Assembly: GCA_900772705.1 (NCBI GenBank) | Contig: CAAGRQ010000075.1 | Coordinates: 1-12,599, forward strand | From: Clostridia bacterium | GTDB taxonomy: Bacteria; Bacillota; Clostridia; Oscillospirales; Acutalibacteraceae | Length of the DNA: 12,599 nt | Direction of reading: 5' to 3' | Shown: piece after piece, positions 1 through 7,258 of the stretch | Position numbering within the stretch: position 1 is the first letter of the stretch | How the letters are laid out: each line of letters begins with the position of its first letter | Notes under the pieces: generated by a model | The model's input: the letters and a program-made list of their open reading frames with translations, nothing else | Databases searched by the model: none | Told to the model about the DNA's origin: nothing | Translations under genes and position numbers: made by a program

Positions 1-75
1 ATCCGACGTTGCTGCCGTTCGTGGCTACGATGGAGGAGGCTAGGAAGGCTGGAACGTTGAAGAGCCTGAACTTCG
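1..75. other. Foreign end fragment of unknown origin left of an assembly joint
   Basis: These bases are more GC-rich than the sequence to their right and do not continue the membrane-protein gene that runs into them from 308. The plus-strand frame starting at base 3 is open and gives a plausible but unrecognised peptide (PTLLPFVATMEEARKAG and on). The minus-strand reading gives an Arg/Ser/Leu-rich tail unlike the expected end of the neighbouring protein. I infer a chimeric joint near 70-80. The source cannot be named from so short a piece. Confidence 0.5.
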
Positions 76-308
76 AGCCACACTATCCAGCAGATAATGT
101 TAACTATCGGTATAGCCGAAAGAATAAACATTCCAATATACGAGCCTATGCTCATAACTTCACGGGTATCGTCATAAACCGGCATCGGCTGATACGGTGC
201 TTGGTACGGCTGCTGATACTGTGGCTGCTGATAATAGCCGTTATTCTGCGGCGGTGTATCGACAGGCTGAGTAGGTTGATAATATTGATTGTTGTCCATA
301 TTTTCCAT
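3..308 (-). CDS. Small Gln/Pro/Tyr-rich membrane protein, C-terminus lost at the joint
   Basis: The start ATG at 308 has AAGGAG (315-320) six bases upstream. Residues 1-45 are a low-complexity segment rich in Q, P and Y (QQPQYQQPYQAPYQP is typical). It leads into a short hydrophilic stretch (DDTREVMSIG) and one hydrophobic membrane segment at about residues 58-77, containing AIPIVNIICWIVW. This build, a disordered PQY-rich tail plus an IPIVNII-type helix, is common in small uncharacterised Firmicutes membrane proteins. The function is unknown. The frame stays open to the window edge, but residues after about L78 (base 75) look foreign, so the native part is about 75-308. The gene lies 25 bp after iolE on the same strand with no terminator between, so it is probably the last visible member of the iol transcript. 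A role in inositol use is not implied. Confidence 0.7.
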   Translation of the reverse strand, partial: MENMDNNQYYQPTQPVDTPPQNNGYYQQPQYQQPYQAPYQPMPVYDDTREVMSIGSYIGMFILSAIPIVNIICWIVWLEVQALQRSSLPSLLHRSHERQQRR

Positions 309-333
309 ATTGTTCTCCTTTCAAGTTAAATGT

Positions 334-1233
334 TTACAGTCCTGTATTTTCTTTAATGTATTTTCTGGCTTTAAGCGCATATTCAAATGGATTAGCCTTT
401 GCCGGGTCTTGCTCCGCCTCGACCACAATCCAGCCCTCATAACCCGATTTTTCTATAATATCAAAAATCGGCTTAAAGTCCACATCGCCGTCGCCCGGTA
501 CGGTAAATACTCCTTCTCTCACCGCATCGAGAAACGACATATGTTTTGGCACAACCTCATTATTATACACATCGAGCCTTACATCCTTTAGATGAATATG
601 CTTAATACGGTCGATATATTTTTCAAGTACCGGCACGGGATCAATTCCCGCAAAAGTCAGATGGCCGCTGTCAAAGAGAAGATAAACCAATTCGGGGTCT
701 GTAAGTTCCATCAGTTTATCTATTTCCTCCACGGTCTGCACTCCCGTGCCCATATGATGATGAACGGTAAAATACATACCCTTACTTCTTGCATAGGCTC
801 CCATTTCGTTAAAACCTTTTACAACGGTCTGCCACTGTTCCTCGGTATAGTACGGCTTTTCGTCCAAAATGGATTTTGTCAAATCGCCCTGAATGGAATT
901 TCCCTGCTCAGACGCACCTATTACTTTCGCACCGAGTTCACAAAGTCTGTCACAGTGAGCCTTAAATGCCTCTATGGTCTCCTCATACGGTTTTGAGGTA
1001 AGATACGACGAGAACCAAGCGTTGCATATTTGAAGTCCTCTGACATCAAGATAATGTTTAAGCACCGCCGTATCAGACGGATATTTATTACCTATCTCAC
1101 TTCCCTGAAAGCCTGCAAGTGCCATTTCGCTTATGCACTGCTCAAAGGTATTTTCCGCACCCAAATCGGGCATATCGTCATTAGTCCAGCCGATAGGCGC
1201 TATGGCAAGTCTAACCTTATTTTTATCAAGCAT
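334..1233 (-). CDS. iolE: Inosose dehydratase (2-keto-myo-inositol dehydratase), IolE
   Basis: IolE (EC 4.2.1.44) removes water from scyllo-inosose to give 3D-3,5/4-trihydroxycyclohexane-1,2-dione, the second step of cytosolic myo-inositol breakdown. The 299 residues match the usual family length and begin with the family's APIGWTNDDMPDLG (12-25). The protein has the xylose-isomerase-like TIM-barrel pattern: HHHMGTG (158-164), FDSGHLTFAG (187-196), KHIHLKDVR (211-219) and VVEAEQDP (270-277). These carry the acidic and His residues expected to hold the divalent metal. The start at 1233 has AGGAG six bases upstream. It follows iolD by 22 bp and precedes a small membrane-protein gene by 25 bp, all on one strand. 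The neighbours iolD and iolG make the assignment firm. Confidence 0.95.
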   Translation of the reverse strand: MLDKNKVRLAIAPIGWTNDDMPDLGAENTFEQCISEMALAGFQGSEIGNKYPSDTAVLKHYLDVRGLQICNAWFSSYLTSKPYEETIEAFKAHCDRLCELGAKVIGASEQGNSIQGDLTKSILDEKPYYTEEQWQTVVKGFNEMGAYARSKGMYFTVHHHMGTGVQTVEEIDKLMELTDPELVYLLFDSGHLTFAGIDPVPVLEKYIDRIKHIHLKDVRLDVYNNEVVPKHMSFLDAVREGVFTVPGDGDVDFKPIFDIIEKSGYEGWIVVEAEQDPAKANPFEYALKARKYIKENTGL

Positions 1234-1255
1234 ATTTTTCTCCTAATTAAAACGG

Positions 1256-3109
1256 TTAATAGTCAAATGTCTTTTTTATATTTTTTTGCATATCGTCATA
1301 TGCCGCCCGAACGCTCTCGCTCTTTGACACTTCGGCAACGCCCACTCTCCACCACGACTCAAAGCCGGGAGTCATAGTCTTTGGCAAAACCTTAATGTCA
1401 AACAAAACAGGTGCAGTCTGCTTTTTTGCGTCCTCAAGTGCGGCACGAAGTTCTGCGGAATTATGTATTGAATAGCCCTTTGCTCCGTAGCCCTCCGCTA
1501 TCTTTGCAAAATCAACAGCGATCTCCGCTCCGTCAAGCATACCGGTTTTTGGATTTCTCGCTCTGAACACGGTACCGAAAGTATCCGTTCCCTGATTGTT
1601 TTGCAGATTTTCTATACAGCCCCAACCGAGATTGTCAAAAAGGCAGACATTAATTTTAAGCCCTTCCTGAACGGCGGTATAAAGTTCGCTGTGTCCCATA
1701 AGGAACGAACCGTCTCCGCAGAAAGTATAAACCTCTGCCTCGGGTTTTGCGAGTTTTGCTCCAAGAGCACCGTTGACCTCATAGCCCATATTTGAATAAC
1801 CGTACTCCATATGATATGTGCCTCTGCCCTTAGGTCTGAAGAGTCTTTGCATATCTCCGGGGAGAGAGCCTGCCGAGCCGAGTGCGATATCCTCGTCGCT
1901 CATAAATTCGTTAATTATACCGAGGGCGAGCGTTTGATTAAGTCCGCCGTCAAGTTCCTTGGTATAATAACCGTCAACGATTGCGTCCCATTCGGCTTTA
2001 GCCCTTAAAATTTCATCGGTATACTTGGTTTTATAACCGTCGAGTGCGTCAACCAAAGCGTCAAGTGCTTCTCTTGCATCGGCAACAACAGCCTCGGCAT
2101 CCATCTTATATGCGTCAAAGGGGCATATATTTATTGCAAGCACCTTTCGATTTTCGTTAAACAGCCACTTAGACGAAGTGGTAAAATCGGAAAATCTTGT
2201 GCCGACTCCGATAATCAAATCGGCGTCTCTGCCTATAACATTAGCCGCCTTGCCGCCCGTAACTCCTATACCGCCGAGATTGAGCGGATTCTGCCAAGGG
2301 ATAATTCCCTTACCCGCCTGCGTTTCGGCAATCGGAATGTTATATTTTTCCGCAAGAGCCAAAAGTTGCTTTTCCGCACCTGAATATCTTACTCCGCCGC
2401 CGCAGATGATAATAGGCTTTTTCGACTCCTTAATCATTCGAACGGCTCTGTCAAGTTGAGATTTAGCAATAGGTCGCCTGTCTATGTGCCAGACTCTTTT
2501 TTTAAGAAAATGCTCGGGATAATCGTAAGCCTCGCCCTCGACATCCTGCGGCATCGCAAGGCACACTGCGCCGGTATCGGCAGGGTCGGTGAGCACTCGC
2601 ATGGCATTAAGACACGCCGTCATAAGTTGCTCGGGGCGATTTATTCTGTCAAAATAATGGCACACACCCTTAAAAGCGTCGGTAACCGTTCTGCCGTAAT
2701 TATCAAAAAATTCTGCCTGCTGCAAAACAGGGTCGGGCTGACGGCACGCAAAAGTGTCACCCGGTAAAACCAAAAGCGGTATTCTGTTAGCCGTGGCACA
2801 ACCGCAGGCGGTAACCATATTTGTTGCACCGGGTCCTATGGACGAAACGCAGGGAATGATGGCTTTTCTGTCCTTCTGCTTTGCGTAAGCGACTGCGGCA
2901 AGAGCCATATTCTGCTCGTTTTTGCCCTGATAGAATTTAAGATTATGGCCGCCCTGCTCCAAAGCCTGACCGACTCCGACAACGCAACCGTGTCCGAAAA
3001 TTCCGAATATACCGCTCACGAACTTTGACTCAACGCCGTCAAATTCAATGTACTGATTATCAAGGAATTTGACGAGAGCCTGCGACATTGTTAACCTTTC
3101 TCTTTTCAT
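1256..3109 (-). CDS. iolD: 3D-(3,5/4)-trihydroxycyclohexane-1,2-dione acylhydrolase, IolD
   Basis: IolD (EC 3.7.1.22) is a thiamine-diphosphate enzyme that opens the cyclohexanedione ring to 5-deoxy-D-glucuronate. The 617-residue product has the three-domain ThDP fold. The N-terminal pyrimidine-binding domain has the catalytic glutamate in YQGKNEQ (E65), followed by RQPDPVLQQ (123-131). The middle domain has ICGGGVRYSG and GVGTRFSDFTTSSK (301-314). The C-terminal pyrophosphate domain has GSAGSLPGD (411-419) and the cofactor motif GDGSF (465-469) ending at DN (492-493). It ends with the family motif KVLPKTMTPGFESWW. The start at 3109 keeps the conserved RLT segment seen in Bacillus IolD and has GAGG eight bases upstream. 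A second possible start at 3088 (MSQALV) has GAAAGG six bases upstream. It lies 3 bp after iolG, so translation is probably coupled. Confidence 0.96.
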   Translation of the reverse strand: MKRERLTMSQALVKFLDNQYIEFDGVESKFVSGIFGIFGHGCVVGVGQALEQGGHNLKFYQGKNEQNMALAAVAYAKQKDRKAIIPCVSSIGPGATNMVTACGCATANRIPLLVLPGDTFACRQPDPVLQQAEFFDNYGRTVTDAFKGVCHYFDRINRPEQLMTACLNAMRVLTDPADTGAVCLAMPQDVEGEAYDYPEHFLKKRVWHIDRRPIAKSQLDRAVRMIKESKKPIIICGGGVRYSGAEKQLLALAEKYNIPIAETQAGKGIIPWQNPLNLGGIGVTGGKAANVIGRDADLIIGVGTRFSDFTTSSKWLFNENRKVLAINICPFDAYKMDAEAVVADAREALDALVDALDGYKTKYTDEILRAKAEWDAIVDGYYTKELDGGLNQTLALGIINEFMSDEDIALGSAGSLPGDMQRLFRPKGRGTYHMEYGYSNMGYEVNGALGAKLAKPEAEVYTFCGDGSFLMGHSELYTAVQEGLKINVCLFDNLGWGCIENLQNNQGTDTFGTVFRARNPKTGMLDGAEIAVDFAKIAEGYGAKGYSIHNSAELRAALEDAKKQTAPVLFDIKVLPKTMTPGFESWWRVGVAEVSKSESVRAAYDDMQKNIKKTFDY

Positions 3110-3112
3110 ATA

Positions 3113-4126
3113 CTACGCCTCGATTTCCGACAATTTAACCGGTCTGTGTTCCTTAACGGAAAGTTTTGCGGCGAGACCGAGTCTGAGTGCTTCAAGACCG
3201 TCATTGACAGTTGTTTTCGTCTGCTCATCATTCTGCACGGCATTGATAAACTCCGTCATTTCGTCGGTAAACGACTGCATATATCTCTCAAGGAAGAAAT
3301 AAAGCGGTTTATCCGTCATATTTCCGTTTTCGTTTATGTAAGAAACATTGGTAGGCGTATCGTTTGCGGCACTCGCCTGACCGCCTGTACCAAACACCTC
3401 AAGCCTTTGGTCGTAGCCATAGCAAGCCTTGCGGCAGTTATCGATAACACCGATTGCGCCGTTCTTAAACTTAAGTGCAATCAAAGCGGTGTCCACATCT
3501 CCTGCCTCTCCTATGGCCTCATCAACCGTGACTGCGGCATTGGCATAAACTTCTTCTACCTCTCCGCCGATAAAGCGAGCCATATCAAAATCGTGCACGG
3601 TCATATCAAGGAAAATTCCGCCCGACACCTTAACATAATCTATTGACGGCGGCTCCGGATCACGGGAAGTAATCTTAATCGTTTGGAGTTTGCCGAGTTT
3701 TCCGTCATTTGCAAGGCGCTTAATCTCGGCAAAATTATGGTCATATCTTCTGTTAAATCCGATTTGAAGTTTTACCCCCGCTTTTTCTACTGCAGCAATA
3801 ACTTTTTTAATCTTAGCAACGGTTAAATCAACGGGCTTTTCGCAAAAAATATGTTTTCCCGCTTCTGCCGCCTCAACGGCAATATCCGCATGCGTATCCG
3901 TAGACGAGCAGATGAGAACTGCGTCAATTTCGGGATTGTTCAAAATCTCGTGGTAATCCTCATAAGCGTTCGGTATGCCGAGACTTTCGGCAACCCTTTT
4001 CGCACCCTCATAATATATGTCCGATATGGCAACTATCTTCGCCTGCGGAATGTGATAAGTAATTGACTTTGCATGCACCTGTCCGATTCTTCCGGCACCG
4101 ATAATGCCCACATTTAATTTTTTCAT
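3113..4126 (-). CDS. iolG: Inositol 2-dehydrogenase, IolG (GFO/IDH/MocA family)
   Basis: This NAD-dependent dehydrogenase (EC 1.1.1.18) oxidises myo-inositol to scyllo-inosose, the first step of the pathway. The 337 residues fit the family. The N-terminal Rossmann fold has GAGRIG (10-15) and an acidic residue at the end of strand 2 (AISD). The signature CEKPVD places the catalytic lysine at K97. The substrate domain has GGIFLDMTVHDFDMARF (169-185), which supplies the D174/H178 pair known from the Bacillus enzyme, plus the upstream RRYDHNF segment. The start at 4126 has AAAGGGG (4134-4140) about seven bases upstream. It is the first gene of a minus-strand operon with iolD and iolE and has a consensus-like promoter about 40 bases upstream. 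A related scyllo-inositol or sugar dehydrogenase activity cannot be excluded from sequence alone, but the neighbours favour IolG. Confidence 0.93.
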   Translation of the reverse strand: MKKLNVGIIGAGRIGQVHAKSITYHIPQAKIVAISDIYYEGAKRVAESLGIPNAYEDYHEILNNPEIDAVLICSSTDTHADIAVEAAEAGKHIFCEKPVDLTVAKIKKVIAAVEKAGVKLQIGFNRRYDHNFAEIKRLANDGKLGKLQTIKITSRDPEPPSIDYVKVSGGIFLDMTVHDFDMARFIGGEVEEVYANAAVTVDEAIGEAGDVDTALIALKFKNGAIGVIDNCRKACYGYDQRLEVFGTGGQASAANDTPTNVSYINENGNMTDKPLYFFLERYMQSFTDEMTEFINAVQNDEQTKTTVNDGLEALRLGLAAKLSVKEHRPVKLSEIEA

Positions 4127-4163
4127 AATAAGACCCCTTTATATATTTATAATATACACTTTC

Positions 4164-4192
4164 ATTTTATCACGAGAACTATACATTTTCAA
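4164..4192 (-). promoter_or_regulatory. Sigma-A-type promoter of the iolG-iolD-iolE operon
   Basis: On the minus strand, a -35 box TTGAAA (4192-4187) and a -10 box TAAAAT (4169-4164) are separated by exactly 17 bases. The predicted transcript start is near 4157, which gives a leader of about 30 bases to the iolG ATG. The leader contains the ribosome site AAAGGGG. I did not recognise an IolR or catabolite-control operator. Confidence 0.75.
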
Positions 4193-4266
4193 CAAATAGC
4201 CTTATGGAATTATTCACAAATTTTATATAGATTTCATAGTAAAGATACACAAATTCAAAATTCACG

Positions 4267-4300
4267 AAAAAAACGCCCTGAGGAATTATCCCCAAGGCGT
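4267..4300 (-). terminator. Rho-independent terminator after the signal peptidase gene
   Basis: Read on the minus strand, a 12-bp stem (ACGCCTTGGGGA with TCCTCAGGGCGT, two G-T wobbles) encloses the loop TAAT. It is followed by an unbroken run of T. It begins 22 bases after the stop codon of the signal peptidase gene and separates that unit from the iol promoter. The opposite strand lacks a T run, so termination is one-way. Confidence 0.88.
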
Positions 4301-4322
4301 CCTTATTCACTGAATATTAAGT

Positions 4323-4922
4323 TTATTCGACCTTACCGAAAGAACTGAGCGGATAATATCTCAGCATTACCTTGCCTATGAATTTATCCCTCTTTACATA
4401 ATGTGTTGTAGTCCAATATCTCGAGTCCACCGAACTGTCACGGTTATCCCCCATCATAAAATACGAATCCTCGGGAACAACGAATGTGCCGTTATAACGG
4501 TCCTTATTCTCGGGAGATACAAAATCATCTCTCAACTTTTCTGTATTGCCGTTTTTATCGGTTACATACACATCACCGTTTTTGATATTAACGGTCTCGC
4601 CGGGCAATCCGATAACCCTTTTAACGAAATACTCGTTTTCGTTATCGGGATACTTAAAGATGGCAATATCGTATCTTTCGGGATCGTGCAGAGTATAAGC
4701 GATTTTGCTTGCGAAAACTCTGTCGCCCTCCTGAATTGTATTAAGCATCGAGCCGGTTGGGATTACGGCGTTTGCGAAAATAAAGGTTTTAAGAATCATT
4801 GCGATAATAAGTGCTATCACAATCGGAGCGATAAACTCGAGAAAATCTCTGAGTTTAGATTTTTTCTGTTCCTGTGGTTCGAGTTCCGACTCTTCGCCTG
4901 CAACTTCTTTTTTATCTTTCAT
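4323..4922 (-). CDS. lepB: Type I signal peptidase
   Basis: This membrane serine protease (EC 3.4.21.89) cuts signal peptides from exported preproteins on the outer face of the cytoplasmic membrane. At 199 residues it has the short Gram-positive SipS-like build: a charged cytosolic N-terminus (1-24), one membrane helix (about 31-50) and then the catalytic domain. The nucleophile serine lies in IPTGSM (S58), and the general-base lysine is in VKRVIGLPGE (K101). The late family box MGDNRDSSVDSR starts at M157. The start at 4922 lies 5 bp after the stop of the glycoside hydrolase gene. Its ribosome site (GGAAAG) sits inside the last codons of that gene, so the two are probably translated from one message. 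A terminator follows. Confidence 0.95.
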   Translation of the reverse strand: MKDKKEVAGEESELEPQEQKKSKLRDFLEFIAPIVIALIIAMILKTFIFANAVIPTGSMLNTIQEGDRVFASKIAYTLHDPERYDIAIFKYPDNENEYFVKRVIGLPGETVNIKNGDVYVTDKNGNTEKLRDDFVSPENKDRYNGTFVVPEDSYFMMGDNRDSSVDSRYWTTTHYVKRDKFIGKVMLRYYPLSSFGKVE

Positions 4923-4927
4923 ATCAA

Positions 4928-6856
4928 TTATCTTTCCTTAGCAATTTTGAAAATCATAACCTCAAACGGTTTCATTGTTAAATCCATTTTGCTGTTATAA
5001 TCGTATGTTTCATCTGTTTCCGGCAAGGATTTGCAGTAAACATTAAAGCATTTTGCTCCCTTGAGCGACTGCGGAGTACCCATAAGTTTATTGAATGTAA
5101 GGGTGAGCGATGTCTCCTCGTTATTCGGGTTACGCATCGCAATGATGCCCTCACCCTCGGGCGTCCACGAAATATATCCGTAGATATTATTTTCCTCCGG
5201 ATTTCCTCCGATGAACTGAGCATTTTTGAGGATACGGAAATTATCCTTTTGCCAATTCATCGCCTTAGAGAGTGATGTCCACTTGCTCTCATTCATCATA
5301 TTAACGCTCAGATGAAGTTCGTTGAGAGCCTGACCTCTTACCGTGCACCAGTAAATATACTTTTCAAATTCTTCATCGGTATAATTTACATGAGCGGTAT
5401 TGCCGTAAATCGGCTCATGGTTATAAAGGTTTTTAAGCGGAATTTGGAGTGCCCTCTTACAAAGGCAGTCATAATATCTTGCGTCACGGTAGGTAATTTC
5501 TTTATCCACCTGAGCCTGATTTTCGATATTCTTTGCAAAGCCGATGTCGCCGCTGTTTTGCACCCAAAGAGAATTAACCCATTGAAGCCACCACGGAGAA
5601 ACATTTACATAGCATGTCATATTTATCCAAAGTTTTGGATTAGTCGCTCTGAGTTTTTCGTAAAGCCTAATCCACTTTTGCCACATATCGGTTACAAAAT
5701 ACATATTCTCATAACCGCCGACAGCGTGATCGTGCTTGCTGTTTTCGCAAGGTGTTAGGCAAAAACCGTCAAGTTTCCAGTAATCAATATCAAACTCGTT
5801 GGTTGTGTCAACAAGAAAATCGCCGAGTTTCTCCACATACTTAGAAGAAGCCACGCATATATCCTTTGCCTGCTTATTGAGGTAGCCGTTGCCTGCTCTT
5901 TGCATACGCTTTGCTATTTTGTCGGGACGGGTATAACCGCCACGGGGACCGAGCCACAAACCGAAGTGTGAATCCATGCTGTTACAAAGTGCGGTGACTT
6001 TAGTAAGTTTATTCGGGAACTTCTTGTTAAATGACCAAAAGCCTGCCTTTGTATTCGGCCAACCGTCATCAACAACATAAGCGTCAAGTTTAGGCGCACC
6101 GTAAGCGGTGAGTTGCTTATGCACCTCTGCAAAGGACACCATAATGTTGTCCTCTGTAATATCTTTCATATAGTCATACCAACTGTTATATTGGAATCTG
6201 AGCGGTGCGGGAACACTGATAAAATCAATGTATTCATAAAAAGCATTTCGTACTCCGGCAAGAGTATTGTCGGGGCCTGCGCCCATAACCGTTACCGGGC
6301 AAACAAAGTTTGAGCCGACGCTGCTGCCGATATAATATCTTACGGTTGCGTTACCGTGAATAATTCTGTTTTCCGTAGCGGGAAATTCACAGCCGAAGAA
6401 AAGGCTGTCAACATAAACAGGCTGACCGAGCATAGACCAAAACGCCGGTATTTCTCCGCCCTCAACAACATCAACGCAAAAGTGAGTCTTTGAATTGATT
6501 ATTCCGACGCATTCAAGGTCAACATAATCAATTACGGCGTTTGTGCTTTGGTTAATTATGATTTGCTTACAGACAGTATTGCCGTCCTTATGAACCCAAT
6601 ATTTAAGAGTTACCTTAACTCCCATATCCTCGGTAAAATCAAAAACGAGTTTATCTCCCTCGTATCCTGCATTTTCCACAGGAAGTCCCTTCGAGGTAAC
6701 CTCGCTGCCGTCTGCGAATTTAATAACAAATTCGCTTCCGTTTCCGTCGGGGATAAAATTCATATTTGAATAACTGTTTACGATTTGAGAGGCATAAAAA
6801 TTACCGTCGTTATTCTTAAACTCCCTTTTTAATCTTTTGCTTTCTAATCTGAACAT
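4928..6856 (-). CDS. Clan GH-D glycoside hydrolase, GH36 alpha-galactosidase-like
   Basis: A 642-residue retaining glycosidase of the alpha-galactosidase / alpha-N-acetylgalactosaminidase type. The N-terminal half (about 1-215) is a beta-rich supersandwich-like domain, followed by a TIM barrel and a small beta C-terminal domain from about 555. Barrel marks are FQYNSWYDYM (221-230), the strand-end motif VVDDGWP (261-267), LWLGPRGG (300-307) and DIDYWKLDGF (356-365), where D363 fits the KxD nucleophile. NSGDIGF (434-440) supplies D437 as the likely acid/base. There is no signal peptide, so it should act in the cytosol on imported sugars. The start at 6856 has a perfect AGGAGG five bases upstream (6862-6867). 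It is the first gene of a two-gene unit with lepB. Substrate specificity is not readable; the acid/base region differs from classical GH36 enzymes, so a divergent subfamily is possible. Confidence 0.8.
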   Translation of the reverse strand: MFRLESKRLKREFKNNDGNFYASQIVNSYSNMNFIPDGNGSEFVIKFADGSEVTSKGLPVENAGYEGDKLVFDFTEDMGVKVTLKYWVHKDGNTVCKQIIINQSTNAVIDYVDLECVGIINSKTHFCVDVVEGGEIPAFWSMLGQPVYVDSLFFGCEFPATENRIIHGNATVRYYIGSSVGSNFVCPVTVMGAGPDNTLAGVRNAFYEYIDFISVPAPLRFQYNSWYDYMKDITEDNIMVSFAEVHKQLTAYGAPKLDAYVVDDGWPNTKAGFWSFNKKFPNKLTKVTALCNSMDSHFGLWLGPRGGYTRPDKIAKRMQRAGNGYLNKQAKDICVASSKYVEKLGDFLVDTTNEFDIDYWKLDGFCLTPCENSKHDHAVGGYENMYFVTDMWQKWIRLYEKLRATNPKLWINMTCYVNVSPWWLQWVNSLWVQNSGDIGFAKNIENQAQVDKEITYRDARYYDCLCKRALQIPLKNLYNHEPIYGNTAHVNYTDEEFEKYIYWCTVRGQALNELHLSVNMMNESKWTSLSKAMNWQKDNFRILKNAQFIGGNPEENNIYGYISWTPEGEGIIAMRNPNNEETSLTLTFNKLMGTPQSLKGAKCFNVYCKSLPETDETYDYNSKMDLTMKPFEVMIFKIAKER

Positions 6857-6891
6857 ACAGTCCTCCTGCTCAATTCAACTTACTTCTTTCT

Positions 6892-6920
6892 ATTATACAT
6901 ACAAATCACTGCTAATTCAA
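6892..6920 (-). promoter_or_regulatory. Promoter of the glycoside hydrolase-lepB unit
   Basis: On the minus strand, a -35 box TTGAAT (6920-6915) and a perfect -10 TATAAT (6897-6892) are 17 bases apart. Transcription should start near 6885, giving a short leader that carries AGGAGG. The match is close to sigma-A consensus. Confidence 0.8.
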
Positions 6921-6939
6921 CCGTATTTTTTAACACAAT

Positions 6940-6956
6940 ATAGTTCTTAGGACTAT
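6940..6956. promoter_or_regulatory. Operator-like imperfect palindrome upstream of the glycoside hydrolase promoter
   Basis: ATAGTTCTTAGGACTAT is a 17-bp near-palindrome with perfect 5-base arms and a partly symmetric core. It lies 20 bases upstream of the -35 box, a typical place for an activator or repressor site. No T run follows and the arms are AT-rich, so it is not a terminator. The binding protein is unknown, and chance occurrence is possible. Confidence 0.4.
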
Positions 6957-6969
6957 GTTTAAACTAAAC

Positions 6970-6997
6970 GAGGCACAAACATAAATGCCTGTGCCTC
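6970..6997 (-). terminator. Weak hairpin terminator after the TSCPD gene
   Basis: GAGGCACA and TGTGCCTC form a perfect 8-bp stem around a 12-base loop, starting 6 bases after the stop of the small TSCPD gene. On the minus strand it is followed by GTTTAGTTT, a broken T tract. Termination there is likely but may be partial, so some read-through into the glycoside hydrolase gene is possible. Confidence 0.55.
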
Positions 6998-7003
6998 AAA
7001 TCA

Positions 7004-7258
7004 TTATAATTCCTCTTTTACTTCCTCAAGTGCCTTTGCCAACTGATCGGGACACGAAGTGCCCTTAAAGTTGCAATCGATGCCTTTAAGGGAAGAAATA
7101 ACATCGTCAATATTTTTTCCCTTTACGAGAGCCGCAATGCCCTGAAGATTTCCGTTGCAACCGCCGACAAATTCGACGCTGTTAACGGTTTTATCGTCGT
7201 TAATATCAAGAAGAATCTGCCTTGCACAAGTGCCTCTTGTGTTATAAATCTTTTTCAT
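7004..7258 (-). CDS. Small TSCPD-domain protein (TIGR03905-like)
   Basis: This 84-residue protein ends in a TSCPD domain: KGIDCNFKGTSCPDQLAKAL covers the family's namesake motif, with C71 (cat) inside TSCPD. Earlier conserved features are GTCARQI (about 9-15) and FVGGCNGNLQGI (30-41). The four cysteines in separate conserved blocks suggest metal or redox use. The same domain occurs near the C-terminus of some vitamin B12-dependent ribonucleotide reductases, but the stand-alone form, common in Clostridia, has no established function. The start at 7258 has AAAGGGA about ten bases upstream, slightly far. A weak hairpin follows the stop codon. It is divergent from the large GT2-TagF gene across a 188-bp AT-rich gap. 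Confidence 0.85.
   Translation of the reverse strand: MKKIYNTRGTCARQILLDINDDKTVNSVEFVGGCNGNLQGIAALVKGKNIDDVISSLKGIDCNFKGTSCPDQLAKALEEVKEEL

Noticed and set aside
180..310. Repeated CAG/CCG-rich stretch as a tandem repeat or CRISPR-like array
   Set aside because: It is the irregular low-complexity Gln/Pro/Tyr coding segment of the small membrane protein, with no fixed unit or spacers.
4401..5000. Plus-strand open frame of 199 codons opposite the signal peptidase gene
   Set aside because: It is antisense to a certain gene with catalytic Ser and Lys motifs and has no promoter or ribosome site.
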